NCBI RefSeq assembly: GCF_016839145.1
Contig: NZ_CP069303.1
Span: forward strand, 1,364,001 to 1,428,000
Source of the DNA: Shinella sp. PSBB067
GTDB taxonomy: Bacteria; Pseudomonadota; Alphaproteobacteria; Rhizobiales; Rhizobiaceae
Direction: 5' to 3'
DNA length: 64,000 bases
Shown piece after piece: positions 6,512 through 15,019 of the stretch (the stretch's first letter is position 1; every line of letters begins with the position of its first letter). The translations under genes were made by a program, and so were the position numbers. The notes below the pieces were generated by a model. The model did not search any database and had not been told where the DNA came from. It was given only the letters and a program-made list of their open reading frames with translations.

Positions 6512-9500
6512 CAGTCGCCGGTCTGCAAACGTTGAAGCGGCTGATCGAATGGGCCAAGGCGAGTCCTGACGCTGGACACTTTGAGCGGCGCTTTCAGCCC
6601 GGGGGCGCAGCGGCGAAACCCGAGCGCGAGATGCGCGACGATCTCAAACCACTGATCGACGCGAAAACGGCTGAAGAGGAATGGGCTTTCTATCGGCAGT
6701 TCGTCGGTGAGCGGTTTGACGGGCTAAACGAGGGCGGCGCACTCAGAGCTGAAGTCATCAACCGGCTTCAGGAGTTGGTCGCTAGCAACGAAGATGGCCA
6801 GAGCACCCTTCTGTTCGACCGTTTGTGCCGAATTGTACGCGACGGCGCGGGAGCCGCGCGTAAGTGGACCCGGGCCTCTCTCCTCGACCAGCTGCGCGGT
6901 GGAGTGCGGCTGAAGGTGACGCCAAACTATCGCGTCGACATCGGCATTATCGAACAATTCTCGGCCGACGGTATCGCCGACATCATCGACGACATTGAAG
7001 GCTTCCAGGTCGAGCGTCCCGCGTTACGCGACAAGATTTCCGAGACACTCAGGACGCATCGCGTCGTTAACATCAGCGGCTTGCCAGGCTGCGGGAAGTC
7101 CGTGGTCCTCCGCCGCGTCGCCTCCGAAGCTCACCGGCGCGGACCGATCATCTTCCTCAAGTCCGATCGCCTCTCGGGCAAAAGTTGGCTTGAGTTCGCG
7201 GCGAAGCTGGGACTCCGGCATCGAAAAGCTGACGAGTTGTTGGCCGAGATCGCAGCGATCGGTTCGTCTGTTCTCTACATCGACGGTATTGACCGCATTA
7301 ACCCAGACCAAAAGCGCGTCATCCTCGACATACTGCACGCGATCGAGAGCAATCCGGCGCTCCACGGATGGCAGGTGTTGGCCTCGTCCCGCGATCAGGG
7401 GCTCGAGACGTACCGTGCTTGGTTCCCGCCATCGTTCTACAAGGGCTCAGCGATCGGTGATGTACAGGTAGAGCCGTTCAACGAAACCGAAGCGGAGGCG
7501 TTGGCAAAGGAAAAACCCGGGTTGCGTCGCCTGCTGATGGGAACGCCAGCCGTCCAAGACATTGCGCGAAGACCGTTCTTTGCGGCGGTACTGGCGCGGA
7601 GCTTTCAGGACGACGCGGCCGAGCCCCAAACCGAAACCGACCTTATCAACGCTTGGTGGGCGCGGGCCGGTCATGACGCACCGCCGAGCACGGCACCCCA
7701 GCGCCAACGCGCCCTTCTGGACCTTGCCGAGAAGGGCGTCAGCAACTTGGGGAAAAGCATCCCCGCGCGACACTTGTCGTCGCCAACCTTTGAGCACGTC
7801 GCCGCACTGAAGGGCGATCTTGTTGTCCGAGGTCACGACGGCGACGCCTCGTTCTCATTCACCCATGACATCTTTTTTGAATGGGTCTTCTTCCGGCTCC
7901 TCATCGACCTTGGGAGTGAATGGATACAGGGCATCGCTCGGGCTGGCGAACCGCCACTGCTGGGCCGTGTTATCGGACTTTTGGCGCAACACTCTCTGAC
8001 ATCGCAGGGCAAGTGGTCGGCGGGTTACATGGCACTCGAAGGATCGCCTCTGCGGCCACAGTGGCGCCGAGAGTGGTTGACCGCTCCCATGTTCACAAGC
8101 GCGTTCGCCGACGCGCAGAAGGAGTTCACAGATTTTGTCTCATCGAACGATTTCGCCCTGCTGGAAAAGGCACTGGTCTGGTTTCAGGCGCAGCATACCA
8201 TCCCAAGTCCGATGGTCCTCGGTCAAACTGACACTGAACGCGAGGGTTTCGAACGCATCCGTCTGGCCGAACTGCTTAGCTGGCCCTCAGACTTCGAAAG
8301 CTGGGGACGCTTTCTGGACTGGCTCATCACCCTTGCCCCTAGCGTTCCGGTTCGGCTCATACCGAACATCGTGGAAGTTTTTTCCGTTTGGCAGAACGCG
8401 TTGTCTGACCTACGCAATCCCAGGTCCAAGGCGATCGTCGAGCGTTGCAGCCAGTGGCTAATTGAGTTGGAGGAAGCGGTTTACCAAGATCGGCTGACAT
8501 TCGACCACAGTAAGTGGGACGCGCTCGGGCGCGATGCGTTGAAGCAGTTTGCAACGTCCCTCCGTATTGTGATCCTGCGCGCAGCGCGGGCCTACCCGAC
8601 GCCCGCGAACGCTCTGCTCGATCGCGCCATCGCCAACCAAAAGATGCGCGAAAAGGCCTATCCGGACCTGATGGCTCTTTCATGGATGATGGCAGAGGTC
8701 TCGCCCGAGAAACTGGCAGACGTCGCTAAAGCAGAGCTGTCCGAGGAGCTGCCACAGGACAAGGCGGACCGAAAGGCGAAACAACAACGAGAAAGGGGCG
8801 AGCGCCTGCGCCGCATTCGCGCGAAGCCGGAAAGCGAACGCACCGACGATGAAAAAAGGGCGCTACAGCATTTCCATTTGCCGATATCGAGCGATAGCGA
8901 GTTCGAAGACGACGTGGGGATCGACCGCCACCATAACTATTACTATCCCGTTTCGGCCTTGCACGAGCCGTTTGCCAGCCTCTTCGTCAAGAAGTCAGAT
9001 GTCGCCGTCCAACTGGTTCGCGATTTGGCTAACCATGCAACCACGGGTTGGCGTCAGTTTCGCAAACTTTCCCGCCGTCGCCCTGGCACACCGATTCCGA
9101 TCACGGTGACTTTCCCGTGGGGCGCCCAGCAGTTTTGGGGAGATTGGCCGGGGTACAACTGGCATCTCGGTCAGCTCGGTCCACAGCCACTTGAGTGCGC
9201 TTTTTTGGCGATGAGCTACTGGGCTTTTCGCGAAATCGAGGACGGGCGGTCCGTAGACGAAGTGATCCGCCTCGTTGTCGAGGGTAATGAAAGCGTCGCC
9301 GCGGCGGGCTTGGGTCTCGTCCTCGCCATCGAGACATTCCACATCTCCGAGGTTATGCTCGCTCTCGTGACGTGCCTGCGTCTCTGGCGGTACGATATTG
9401 AGCGTATGCGGCAAGAGCTGATGCGGAATGTCGACCTGTTAGGGTTCGGGGCCCTCTCGCAGCTGACCGGCGAAAAAGCAAAAGCGAAGGAATACATCGA

Positions 9501-11454
9501 CAAGCGCGTGAGCCGCTCGCGCGACGTGAAACAGCTCGCGATGCAGTTTGCCATCAACGCAGATGACACATTGCGGGAGCGATTCAAGCAAGCGCTTGAG
9601 CGCTTCCCATTTGATCTGCCTTACGAGCTGGAAGAACACAGTTCTGACCCGAACGCCACGGCCGCACTGACGGAATGGGCAAAGGAATACGCTGCGCTTG
9701 CAGTTCCTGAGAACTATCAGGGCTACCGAACCGCAGATGACCAGATTCTGGTGGCGTATCAGCCACCGCTCAGGCCCGAGGCCATCGAGCGAGGCGAGAG
9801 TGCCCGCATTTATCTTCTCCAGACCAGCTACCTTGCGTGGGCCATGAAGTCGCTTCGCGAGTTCAAACTCGCGCCGGACAAAACGCTTGTAGAGGCTGCT
9901 GCATTGGCGCGGCCGCTGTTCAATCCGTCGCTCTTCATAGAGCGGTTAGACGTTGAGGACCACAGGCCTCAAAGCTTGGTCGCCGCTGTGGCGGCTTGCG
10001 TCGTGTGTTACGGCGACAAGACTTCTGAGGACTATGCGTGGGCGCTAGATGTCCTCGCCAAAGTCGACGGGATGCGCGAGCCTACGGGGTTCTTCCACGG
10101 CTCGCAAATTGCGTGGCACCCAGCAATCCAGCTAGTCTATGCGTTGCTGCACCTGCGCCGCACGGAACCCGGCGATCTCGATCCAGCTCGCCGCCTACTG
10201 CGACTGACCCAGTACACCCACGAGGGTACTTCAGAGTTCGCCTTTGCGGCTCTACTCGCCGATCCCGCCCTTCAGGTGTCGTGGACGGCGGCGCAACTCG
10301 CCCTCGATCTCGCACACTACTATCGGCCGATCACCACCGCCACCGGCGACCGGGACAGCAAAGCCGCGATCAAGGCAGCGAAGAAGGCGTTAGACAGGGC
10401 CGCACGAGGACTTACCGCTAAAGCTCCCAAGCCATTTCCACCACTACCGCCTGCTTGGGTCCCGCAGGAGGCTGGTGAGATCTACGACGGCGACGAAGGT
10501 CATTGGCGGGAGCCCGATCCGCTATTCGACCCGCAGAGCGCAGAGAAAAAGCTGCGCAACTTTCCAATTGAACAATGGTGTGGGTCGCCAACCTTTAAGC
10601 CCCTCACGCTTGAACTCCTACGTGCGCTGGTGAGATGGACGGCAGAACGACTAAATCCGCCCGGCGCCGGCCCCGGTCGCCGCCGCGACCGGGCGGCGGA
10701 CCTTATTCAATGGAATGACGCCCTCGGCGATCTGCTTGCACGAGCCGCGCCGTTCTTCGAAACAGCTTTGGTCATTGAGGAGTTTTTGTCGCCGTTCATT
10801 AGCGGCAACGACGCGCTCGATGTCGTCGCGGAGTTTGCGGACAAGACTGTTACGCGCCATATCCTCGATTCGGCGGAGATTCCGCCCGGCACGTTAGAGA
10901 TACTGGCGGTTTGCGTTGACCGTGTCGTCAGTGATCCCACGTTCCGTTCGGGCGGTTACCGAGCCGGCGAGCTATCCGGCCGAGAATTGTCGCAGCTCGT
11001 CGACGCGTTGCTAATGGTCGCCATCAAGCAGGCGAATGGAGCGGCTCGTTTCGTAAACGGCGATTGGTCCGAGATTGGCATCGTGATGCCGCTCGTTACA
11101 CGGCTGATCTCGGCCGTTGGGTGGTCAGCCGATGTGATGTCGAAGTTCCTGCTGCTTTGCGAACGCGCTGGAGCCGCCTATCCGCTCGACGATTTCATCG
11201 TGCAAACGAACGCAGTTCTAGCAAAAATCGAGAATGCGAAAGGCAATTGGGTAGGCACAAGCCTCGCGGCACGTACAGCGGGAACGGTACAGCGCTTGGC
11301 TGATGCGAATTTTCCGCTTCGTGCCGATCAGGCTCAGGGCCTGCTCCGCATTCTCGACGCGCTGATCGACCTTGGTGACCGTCGCAGCGCTGCCCTTGAA
11401 CAGACAGAAGTATTCAAGAGCGTCCAGATTCCAGTGTCGGCGATGGCACAGTAG
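6499..11454 (+). CDS. Large STAND-type NTPase, body of an Avs-like antiphage defence protein (1651 aa)
   Basis: The protein has a P-loop NTPase with Walker A GLPGCGKS (residues 194-201), Walker B VLYIDGID (258-265) and a sensor-like LASSRDQG (294-301). A STAND-type segment FTHDIFFEWVFFRLL (about 454-468) follows, then about 1,180 residues of mostly helical sequence that probably form the repeat-type target sensor. In AVAST (Avs) proteins such a sensor binds a phage protein and activates an N-terminal nuclease, and here the nuclease is encoded immediately upstream in another frame. The GTG at 6499 overlaps the nuclease frame by 13 bases and has no ribosome-binding site. The first residues continue the nuclease-linker homology (AVERIAVAGLQTLKRLIEWAKAS), so the intact ancestor was probably one protein of about 1,770 residues. 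The family assignment rests on architecture, not on a database match; other STAND defence NTPases are possible. Confidence 0.7.
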   Translation: MERIAVAGLQTLKRLIEWAKASPDAGHFERRFQPGGAAAKPEREMRDDLKPLIDAKTAEEEWAFYRQFVGERFDGLNEGGALRAEVINRLQELVASNEDGQSTLLFDRLCRIVRDGAGAARKWTRASLLDQLRGGVRLKVTPNYRVDIGIIEQFSADGIADIIDDIEGFQVERPALRDKISETLRTHRVVNISGLPGCGKSVVLRRVASEAHRRGPIIFLKSDRLSGKSWLEFAAKLGLRHRKADELLAEIAAIGSSVLYIDGIDRINPDQKRVILDILHAIESNPALHGWQVLASSRDQGLETYRAWFPPSFYKGSAIGDVQVEPFNETEAEALAKEKPGLRRLLMGTPAVQDIARRPFFAAVLARSFQDDAAEPQTETDLINAWWARAGHDAPPSTAPQRQRALLDLAEKGVSNLGKSIPARHLSSPTFEHVAALKGDLVVRGHDGDASFSFTHDIFFEWVFFRLLIDLGSEWIQGIARAGEPPLLGRVIGLLAQHSLTSQGKWSAGYMALEGSPLRPQWRREWLTAPMFTSAFADAQKEFTDFVSSNDFALLEKALVWFQAQHTIPSPMVLGQTDTEREGFERIRLAELLSWPSDFESWGRFLDWLITLAPSVPVRLIPNIVEVFSVWQNALSDLRNPRSKAIVERCSQWLIELEEAVYQDRLTFDHSKWDALGRDALKQFATSLRIVILRAARAYPTPANALLDRAIANQKMREKAYPDLMALSWMMAEVSPEKLADVAKAELSEELPQDKADRKAKQQRERGERLRRIRAKPESERTDDEKRALQHFHLPISSDSEFEDDVGIDRHHNYYYPVSALHEPFASLFVKKSDVAVQLVRDLANHATTGWRQFRKLSRRRPGTPIPITVTFPWGAQQFWGDWPGYNWHLGQLGPQPLECAFLAMSYWAFREIEDGRSVDEVIRLVVEGNESVAAAGLGLVLAIETFHISEVMLALVTCLRLWRYDIERMRQELMRNVDLLGFGALSQLTGEKAKAKEYIDKRVSRSRDVKQLAMQFAINADDTLRERFKQALERFPFDLPYELEEHSSDPNATAALTEWAKEYAALAVPENYQGYRTADDQILVAYQPPLRPEAIERGESARIYLLQTSYLAWAMKSLREFKLAPDKTLVEAAALARPLFNPSLFIERLDVEDHRPQSLVAAVAACVVCYGDKTSEDYAWALDVLAKVDGMREPTGFFHGSQIAWHPAIQLVYALLHLRRTEPGDLDPARRLLRLTQYTHEGTSEFAFAALLADPALQVSWTAAQLALDLAHYYRPITTATGDRDSKAAIKAAKKALDRAARGLTAKAPKPFPPLPPAWVPQEAGEIYDGDEGHWREPDPLFDPQSAEKKLRNFPIEQWCGSPTFKPLTLELLRALVRWTAERLNPPGAGPGRRRDRAADLIQWNDALGDLLARAAPFFETALVIEEFLSPFISGNDALDVVAEFADKTVTRHILDSAEIPPGTLEILAVCVDRVVSDPTFRSGGYRAGELSGRELSQLVDALLMVAIKQANGAARFVNGDWSEIGIVMPLVTRLISAVGWSADVMSKFLLLCERAGAAYPLDDFIVQTNAVLAKIENAKGNWVGTSLAARTAGTVQRLADANFPLRADQAQGLLRILDALIDLGDRRSAALEQTEVFKSVQIPVSAMAQ

Positions 11455-11480
11455 TGAATCTCTGACATAGGCCGAAACAA

Positions 11481-11497
11481 ACCGCCGATTGCCGCAC
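11481..11497 (+). repeat. Direct repeat copy 2 (short)
   Basis: ACCGCCGATTGCCGCAC, 17 bases identical to 5807-5823. Together these two copies bracket the nuclease-STAND module. The copy begins 27 bases after the STAND stop codon. Confidence 0.7.
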
Positions 11498-11606
11498 GGA
11501 AGGTGAGATCGATCTTCTTGCGGTTTCATGATGTTAGCAACAGCTTTGAAGATTCAATCGGGAGGGCTATAGAGTAGATGTCGTGCCCATCAGGTTCCCG
11601 CACGGC

Positions 11607-11628
11607 CCGCCAAACACCGCCGATTGCC
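11607..11628 (+). repeat. Direct repeat copy 3
   Basis: Identical over 22 bases to 5798-5819, including the CCGCCA that forms the tRNA-Ser 3' end. It marks the left side of the AraC/MFS module and lies 110 bases right of copy 2. Confidence 0.8.
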
Positions 11629-11802
11629 CTCTATGGCGCGATATTGCCGCGGATCACTGCACCACCACCCGCGACGGCGAAAACCGCCGATTCGACGCTG
11701 CAGCCCGATATATCTTGAAGTTCAGCACCGGCCGCTTCCGACCTCATTGCGGTCGTTTCTTACGACTTCACCAATGCCTGAAAGCGGCAGCCCCCGCGTA
11801 AC

Positions 11803-12618
11803 CTATCTGCCGACGATCTTCTCTGTTTGGCGGAAGGCGCGCGGGCTGAACCCAATGGCGCTACGAAACATGTAGGTGAAGGCGCTTGGCGACTGGTATC
11901 CTAGATCGAGCGCTACCGAGCTGATTTTCTTGCCGGCGGCAAGCTGGGAGACGGCGTGAAGAATGCGGATTTGCCTCAACCAGCGCGAAGGCGGCATTCC
12001 TGTTTCGGTTATGAAAAGCCGCTCGATTGTCTTGCGGCTGGCCGAAGCGCCAATGAACCATTCGTCGATAGAAGCAATCGAGCCCGGATCATCTATCGCG
12101 GCCTGCGCGAGTCCGGAAATGCGCTTGTCCTGCGGCATCGCAATTGAAAGCGGGATGTCTCTGGCAGCCAGAATTTCATGAAAAAGCAGGTCGTATAACG
12201 CGGCCTCATGTGGCTTTGTAAGACCGGAGGACTCGCTGTCCGGGATAACGCCCATCAAGGCTTGAAGAAGCGGCGTCATCTGAACGATACGAGCCTCTGT
12301 TCCGAGCCTGTCTGCTTCTGCGCGGTTCACGTCGACATAGATGATCTCATTGCTCGATACATAGCGGAGCCAATGTTCAACATCAGGCGGTATCCACACA
12401 GCCATGGCCGGATTGAGAAGGAGAATCCGGTCGCGTGTGCCAACATACATCGATCCGCGAATGGCAGAAAAGAACTGCCCGAAATCGTGTGCATGCCAGC
12501 CGACGTCCCGACCTGCCTCCTGGCTTTCAATGTCGCGAATATATCGGGGCCTTGTTGCACCGGGCATCGTAGCGGAACCAAATGTCAGTTTGACGAAATC
12601 TAGATATAAATAGATCAA
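11803..12618 (-). CDS. AraC-family transcriptional regulator
   Basis: A 271-residue protein with an N-terminal cupin-like sensor (about 35-120; GWHAHDFGQFF, MAVWIPPDVEHWL) and a C-terminal double helix-turn-helix AraC domain (about 170-268; ASRKTIERLF, then SVALDLGYQSPSAFTYMFRSAIGFSPRAFR). This is the cupin-plus-AraC layout of local activators of divergently transcribed genes, and an MFS transporter starts 73 bases away on the other strand. The start is uncertain: the TTG at 12618 gives the longest form, and the ATG at 12567 would remove 17 residues. Neither has a good ribosome-binding site. The inducer is unknown. Confidence 0.88.
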   Translation of the reverse strand: MIYLYLDFVKLTFGSATMPGATRPRYIRDIESQEAGRDVGWHAHDFGQFFSAIRGSMYVGTRDRILLLNPAMAVWIPPDVEHWLRYVSSNEIIYVDVNRAEADRLGTEARIVQMTPLLQALMGVIPDSESSGLTKPHEAALYDLLFHEILAARDIPLSIAMPQDKRISGLAQAAIDDPGSIASIDEWFIGASASRKTIERLFITETGMPPSRWLRQIRILHAVSQLAAGKKISSVALDLGYQSPSAFTYMFRSAIGFSPRAFRQTEKIVGR

Positions 12619-12691
12619 TCATCGACAGAAAGACAGAACACCATCCCTTATTCTGACCGTGCGCTCGGACAGTGAAGGGACAGCGTCAGCC

Positions 12692-13846
12692 ATGGTCGCA
12701 ACGAGAACACAGCAGGACGCGGTGCCGGATTGGGCCGCCATCGTGATCGTCATATTGAGCGTGACAGCCTTTGCAGTCGCTCAGGGCCTCACTTTTCCGC
12801 TCATTTCCCTTGTGCTTGAAGCAAAGGGCGTGGCCGGAAGTCTGATCGGTCTGAATGCCGCCGCTTACGCGGCCGGCGCGATAGTGTCTGTTGTCACAAT
12901 AGATCAACTCACCGCAAGGGTCCGGGGCAACCGCCTGATCGTCGCGGCCTTGTTTGGCTGCTCTATCGGCCTCGCGGCGTTTGCCATGACTGACTGTCTG
13001 CCAATCTGGTTCATTGCCCGTTTCGCTGTCGGCTTTTGTGCGAGCTTGATCTCGATCCTAAGCGGAGCATGGCTGAACACCGCGACCCCCGACCGCATAC
13101 GCGGACGCATTTCCGGCTTCTATGGAACCGGCATGTGTGCGGGATTTGCAGCCGGCCCGTTGGCCATTCCGCTTCTAGGCACGACCAATGGTTCTGCCTT
13201 TGCGTTGGTGTCCGGCTATATCGCATCGATTGGTCTTGCTTGCACAGTCTTTAACGGCGGCACCCGCACAGTGCCAGAACGCGCGCCAGCAGGCGCATTG
13301 CTGCGCTTTATCGGCGCCGCGCCCATTCTGGTGCTCATAGAGCTGGCCTTCGGCTTTGCTGATATTGCTGCGATATCCGGTATGGCCGTCTACTTCGTTC
13401 GTGTGGGCCACTCAGAGGCGTTCACGGCCTACGCGATCACTGTGCTGTCGCTTCCCACAGCTTTTGCCCAGCCGGTAGTGGGATGGTTGTTAGACAAGAC
13501 TTCGCGCGCCGGGGTGACGATCGGCTGCGGCCTTCTGGGGGCGGTCGCATTCCTGATCATTCCATTCCTTCAGTCCGAAGCAGCCATTTTGATAGTATTC
13601 GCTGCCATCGGCATTGCAACATTTGCTCTGAGCACTTGCGCCCTCACAATTCTGGGCGAGCGTTTCGACGGCGGAATGCTGATAGCCGGAACCGCCAGCT
13701 TCTCACTGGCCTACTCCATCGGCAGCGCAATGGGATCGACTGGCACGGGTTTTCTTCTGGATTGGATTTCGCCAAGTGCTGTCCCGACAAGCGTCGGCTT
13801 GGGCCTGCTTGCTTTCACGATACTGGTTCTGTTCAAGCGCCCGTGA
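12692..13846 (+). CDS. Major facilitator superfamily transporter
   Basis: A 384-residue integral membrane protein with about 12 hydrophobic segments in two halves, and the MFS loop pattern after TM2 (DQLTARVRGNRLIVAA). It is probably an inner-membrane efflux carrier for a drug, sugar or metabolite, driven by the proton gradient; the substrate cannot be told. The ATG at 12692 is preferred (GAAGGGA about 11 bases upstream); a GTG at 12659 would add 11 residues. It is divergent from the AraC regulator and probably controlled by it. It forms the cargo of the second accessory module. Confidence 0.88.
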   Translation: MVATRTQQDAVPDWAAIVIVILSVTAFAVAQGLTFPLISLVLEAKGVAGSLIGLNAAAYAAGAIVSVVTIDQLTARVRGNRLIVAALFGCSIGLAAFAMTDCLPIWFIARFAVGFCASLISILSGAWLNTATPDRIRGRISGFYGTGMCAGFAAGPLAIPLLGTTNGSAFALVSGYIASIGLACTVFNGGTRTVPERAPAGALLRFIGAAPILVLIELAFGFADIAAISGMAVYFVRVGHSEAFTAYAITVLSLPTAFAQPVVGWLLDKTSRAGVTIGCGLLGAVAFLIIPFLQSEAAILIVFAAIGIATFALSTCALTILGERFDGGMLIAGTASFSLAYSIGSAMGSTGTGFLLDWISPSAVPTSVGLGLLAFTILVLFKRP

Positions 13847-14172
13847 TTTCTCGACCTGTGCTAAAGTCAGCTAACCAACGATTTCGCACAAAACCGGACA
13901 GTCTCCATTCACCCCGACCCGGTCATTCGCAGCGGCTGACCAATGGCGACAGCAAAAGGCGGACTTGGGGCGCAAACCTGCCGCCAAATGCACGATATCG
14001 CCGCCGTTTTTATACGCAAGCGCCGCCGAAAACCGCCGACCGCTGCATAGCGTTAAATATCTGCATAATTGTCAAAGGCTTATCACCATTTCATAGTGCT
14101 CAGCTTCGTCGGGCGCTGCCCGCCAAATGCCGCCGATTGCCGTTGGGCGAACCGAAGCGGTGAGTTGCGTGA
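13847..14172. repeat. Right end of the accessory region, degenerate repeats, no gene
   Basis: 326 bases without a credible gene. It holds the last direct-repeat copy (14120-14142), a partial copy at 13981-13991 (CCGCCAAATGC), and a block at 14021-14060 similar to 11671-11715 (AAAACCGCCGA, then CGCTGCA and an ATATCT-like end). The core chromosome resumes with the reductase gene at 14173. Confidence 0.6.
14120..14142 (+). repeat. Direct repeat copy 4 (putative attR)
   Basis: Matches 5798-5820 at 21 of 23 bases, the difference being TG in place of CA in the middle (CCGCCAAATGCCGCCG...). It forms the right boundary of the accessory region, 30 bases before the stop codon of the backbone reductase gene. 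Confidence 0.75.
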
Positions 14173-14703
14173 TCAGGCAGGAACATAGGTCAACCTGATC
14201 ACGTCCGCACCGATCCGCTCGCTGGCCGCGAGGCGGAGGGGCGGGCGGGGGGCGGCGAAGAAAGGCTTGCCGCGGCCGAGCACGACGGGGTGGATGTAGA
14301 GACGATACTCGTCGACAAGGCCGAGGTCGGTGAGGCTCCGGGCCAGATCCGGGCCGGAAACTGAAATCTCCCCGGAGAGGCGGGTCTTCAATTCGCCCAT
14401 GACCGTCGCAAGGTCACCCTCGACAAGGGTGGCGTTGGGGCCGACCGCTTGCAACGAGCGCGATACGACCCATTTCGCATGGCCCCGCCACGCCGCCGCG
14501 AATTCCTGTTCCCGCGCGGTCCATTCCGGATGGTCGTCGTCCCAGTAGCGCATGACCTCGTACATGCGGCGGCCGTAAACGCTGGCCGTGAGGCCGCGCA
14601 CCTGTTCCGTCCAGTGGTGAAAGAGCGGGGGATCCGGCGCGAACTCCTCATGGTCGACATAGCCGTCCAGCGACAGGTTCATTGCAAAGACGATCCGCGC
14701 CAT
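14173..14703 (-). CDS. Dihydrofolate reductase family protein (RibD C-terminal-like)
   Basis: A 176-residue soluble protein of the RibD_C/DHFR-like fold. It begins with IVFAMNLSLDGYV and has the YGRRMYEVMRYW segment, a predicted NADPH-binding region around EISVSGPDLARSLTDLGLVDEYRLYIHPVVLG, and a closing strand. Members are stand-alone NADPH reductases of unknown substrate and are usually not involved in riboflavin synthesis when encoded alone, as here. The ATG at 14703 gives the normal family length. Confidence 0.88.
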   Translation of the reverse strand: MARIVFAMNLSLDGYVDHEEFAPDPPLFHHWTEQVRGLTASVYGRRMYEVMRYWDDDHPEWTAREQEFAAAWRGHAKWVVSRSLQAVGPNATLVEGDLATVMGELKTRLSGEISVSGPDLARSLTDLGLVDEYRLYIHPVVLGRGKPFFAAPRPPLRLAASERIGADVIRLTYVPA

Positions 14704-14740
14704 ATGCTGGTCTCCGGCATGTTTCTCGGGCTTGCCGCCT

Positions 14741-14890
14741 TCAAGGCAGGCGGTCCGACATTTCGGGCGGGATCAAAGATCCGTCACTCTTCGGCACTGC
14801 CGGCTGCTCGGCCTCGATGAACAGCACGCTGACGACGAGAGCGGCCAGGAGGCCGAGCAGGATCAGAAAAAGCAGGCCCGATTTGTCCAT
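14741..14890 (-). CDS. Small single-pass membrane protein, 49 aa
   Basis: MDKSGLLFLILLGLLAALVVSVLF forms one transmembrane helix, followed by an acidic tail of about 25 residues (FIEAEQPAVPKSDGS). The longer frame to 15007 has no membrane character upstream of the helix, so I use the ATG at 14890, although its ribosome-binding site is poor. The function is unknown. Confidence 0.5.
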   Translation of the reverse strand: MDKSGLLFLILLGLLAALVVSVLFIEAEQPAVPKSDGSLIPPEMSDRLP

Positions 14891-15019
14891 AGGACGACTG
14901 TAGCACGCAATGCGATGAAATCGAGGCACGGGCGCGCTGCCTTCGCACTGCCCCGGGCGGATACTGGGAACGCCGCGCGGCCACTCGGTGAACGCCGGGA
15001 GCGGCACCGCCTGTGCCGA

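Larger units (their letters stand above)
11455..11802. repeat. Inter-module non-coding region with repeat copies
   Basis: 348 bases between the STAND gene and the AraC gene with no credible coding sequence. It contains repeat copies 2 (11481-11497) and 3 (11607-11628), and a looser third block, AAAACCGCCGA (from 11680), that recurs near 14029. This is the junction between the two accessory modules. Confidence 0.6.
5804..14142. mobile_element. Accessory island attached to the 3' end of tRNA-Ser, modular, no integrase seen
   Basis: The segment lies between the tRNA 3' end and the last copy of a direct repeat at 14120-14142. Internal copies at 11481 and 11607 divide it into a 5.7-kb module (nuclease-STAND gene) and a 2.5-kb module (AraC and MFS genes). 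The base composition is visibly less GC-rich than the flanks and the genes are accessory in type. No tyrosine recombinase, serine recombinase or excisionase gene is present, so it is either a relic, mobilised in trans, or not an integrase-type element. The boundaries are inferred from the repeats. Confidence 0.55.

Noticed and set aside
11583..11875. Short plus-strand frames between the STAND and AraC genes
   Set aside because: They are built from the direct-repeat sequence itself and the antisense end of the AraC gene; no protein features.
13483..14163. Plus-strand frame of 226 codons overlapping the end of the MFS gene
   Set aside because: It is out of frame with the clear MFS gene and continues into the repeat region; the composition is unlike a protein.
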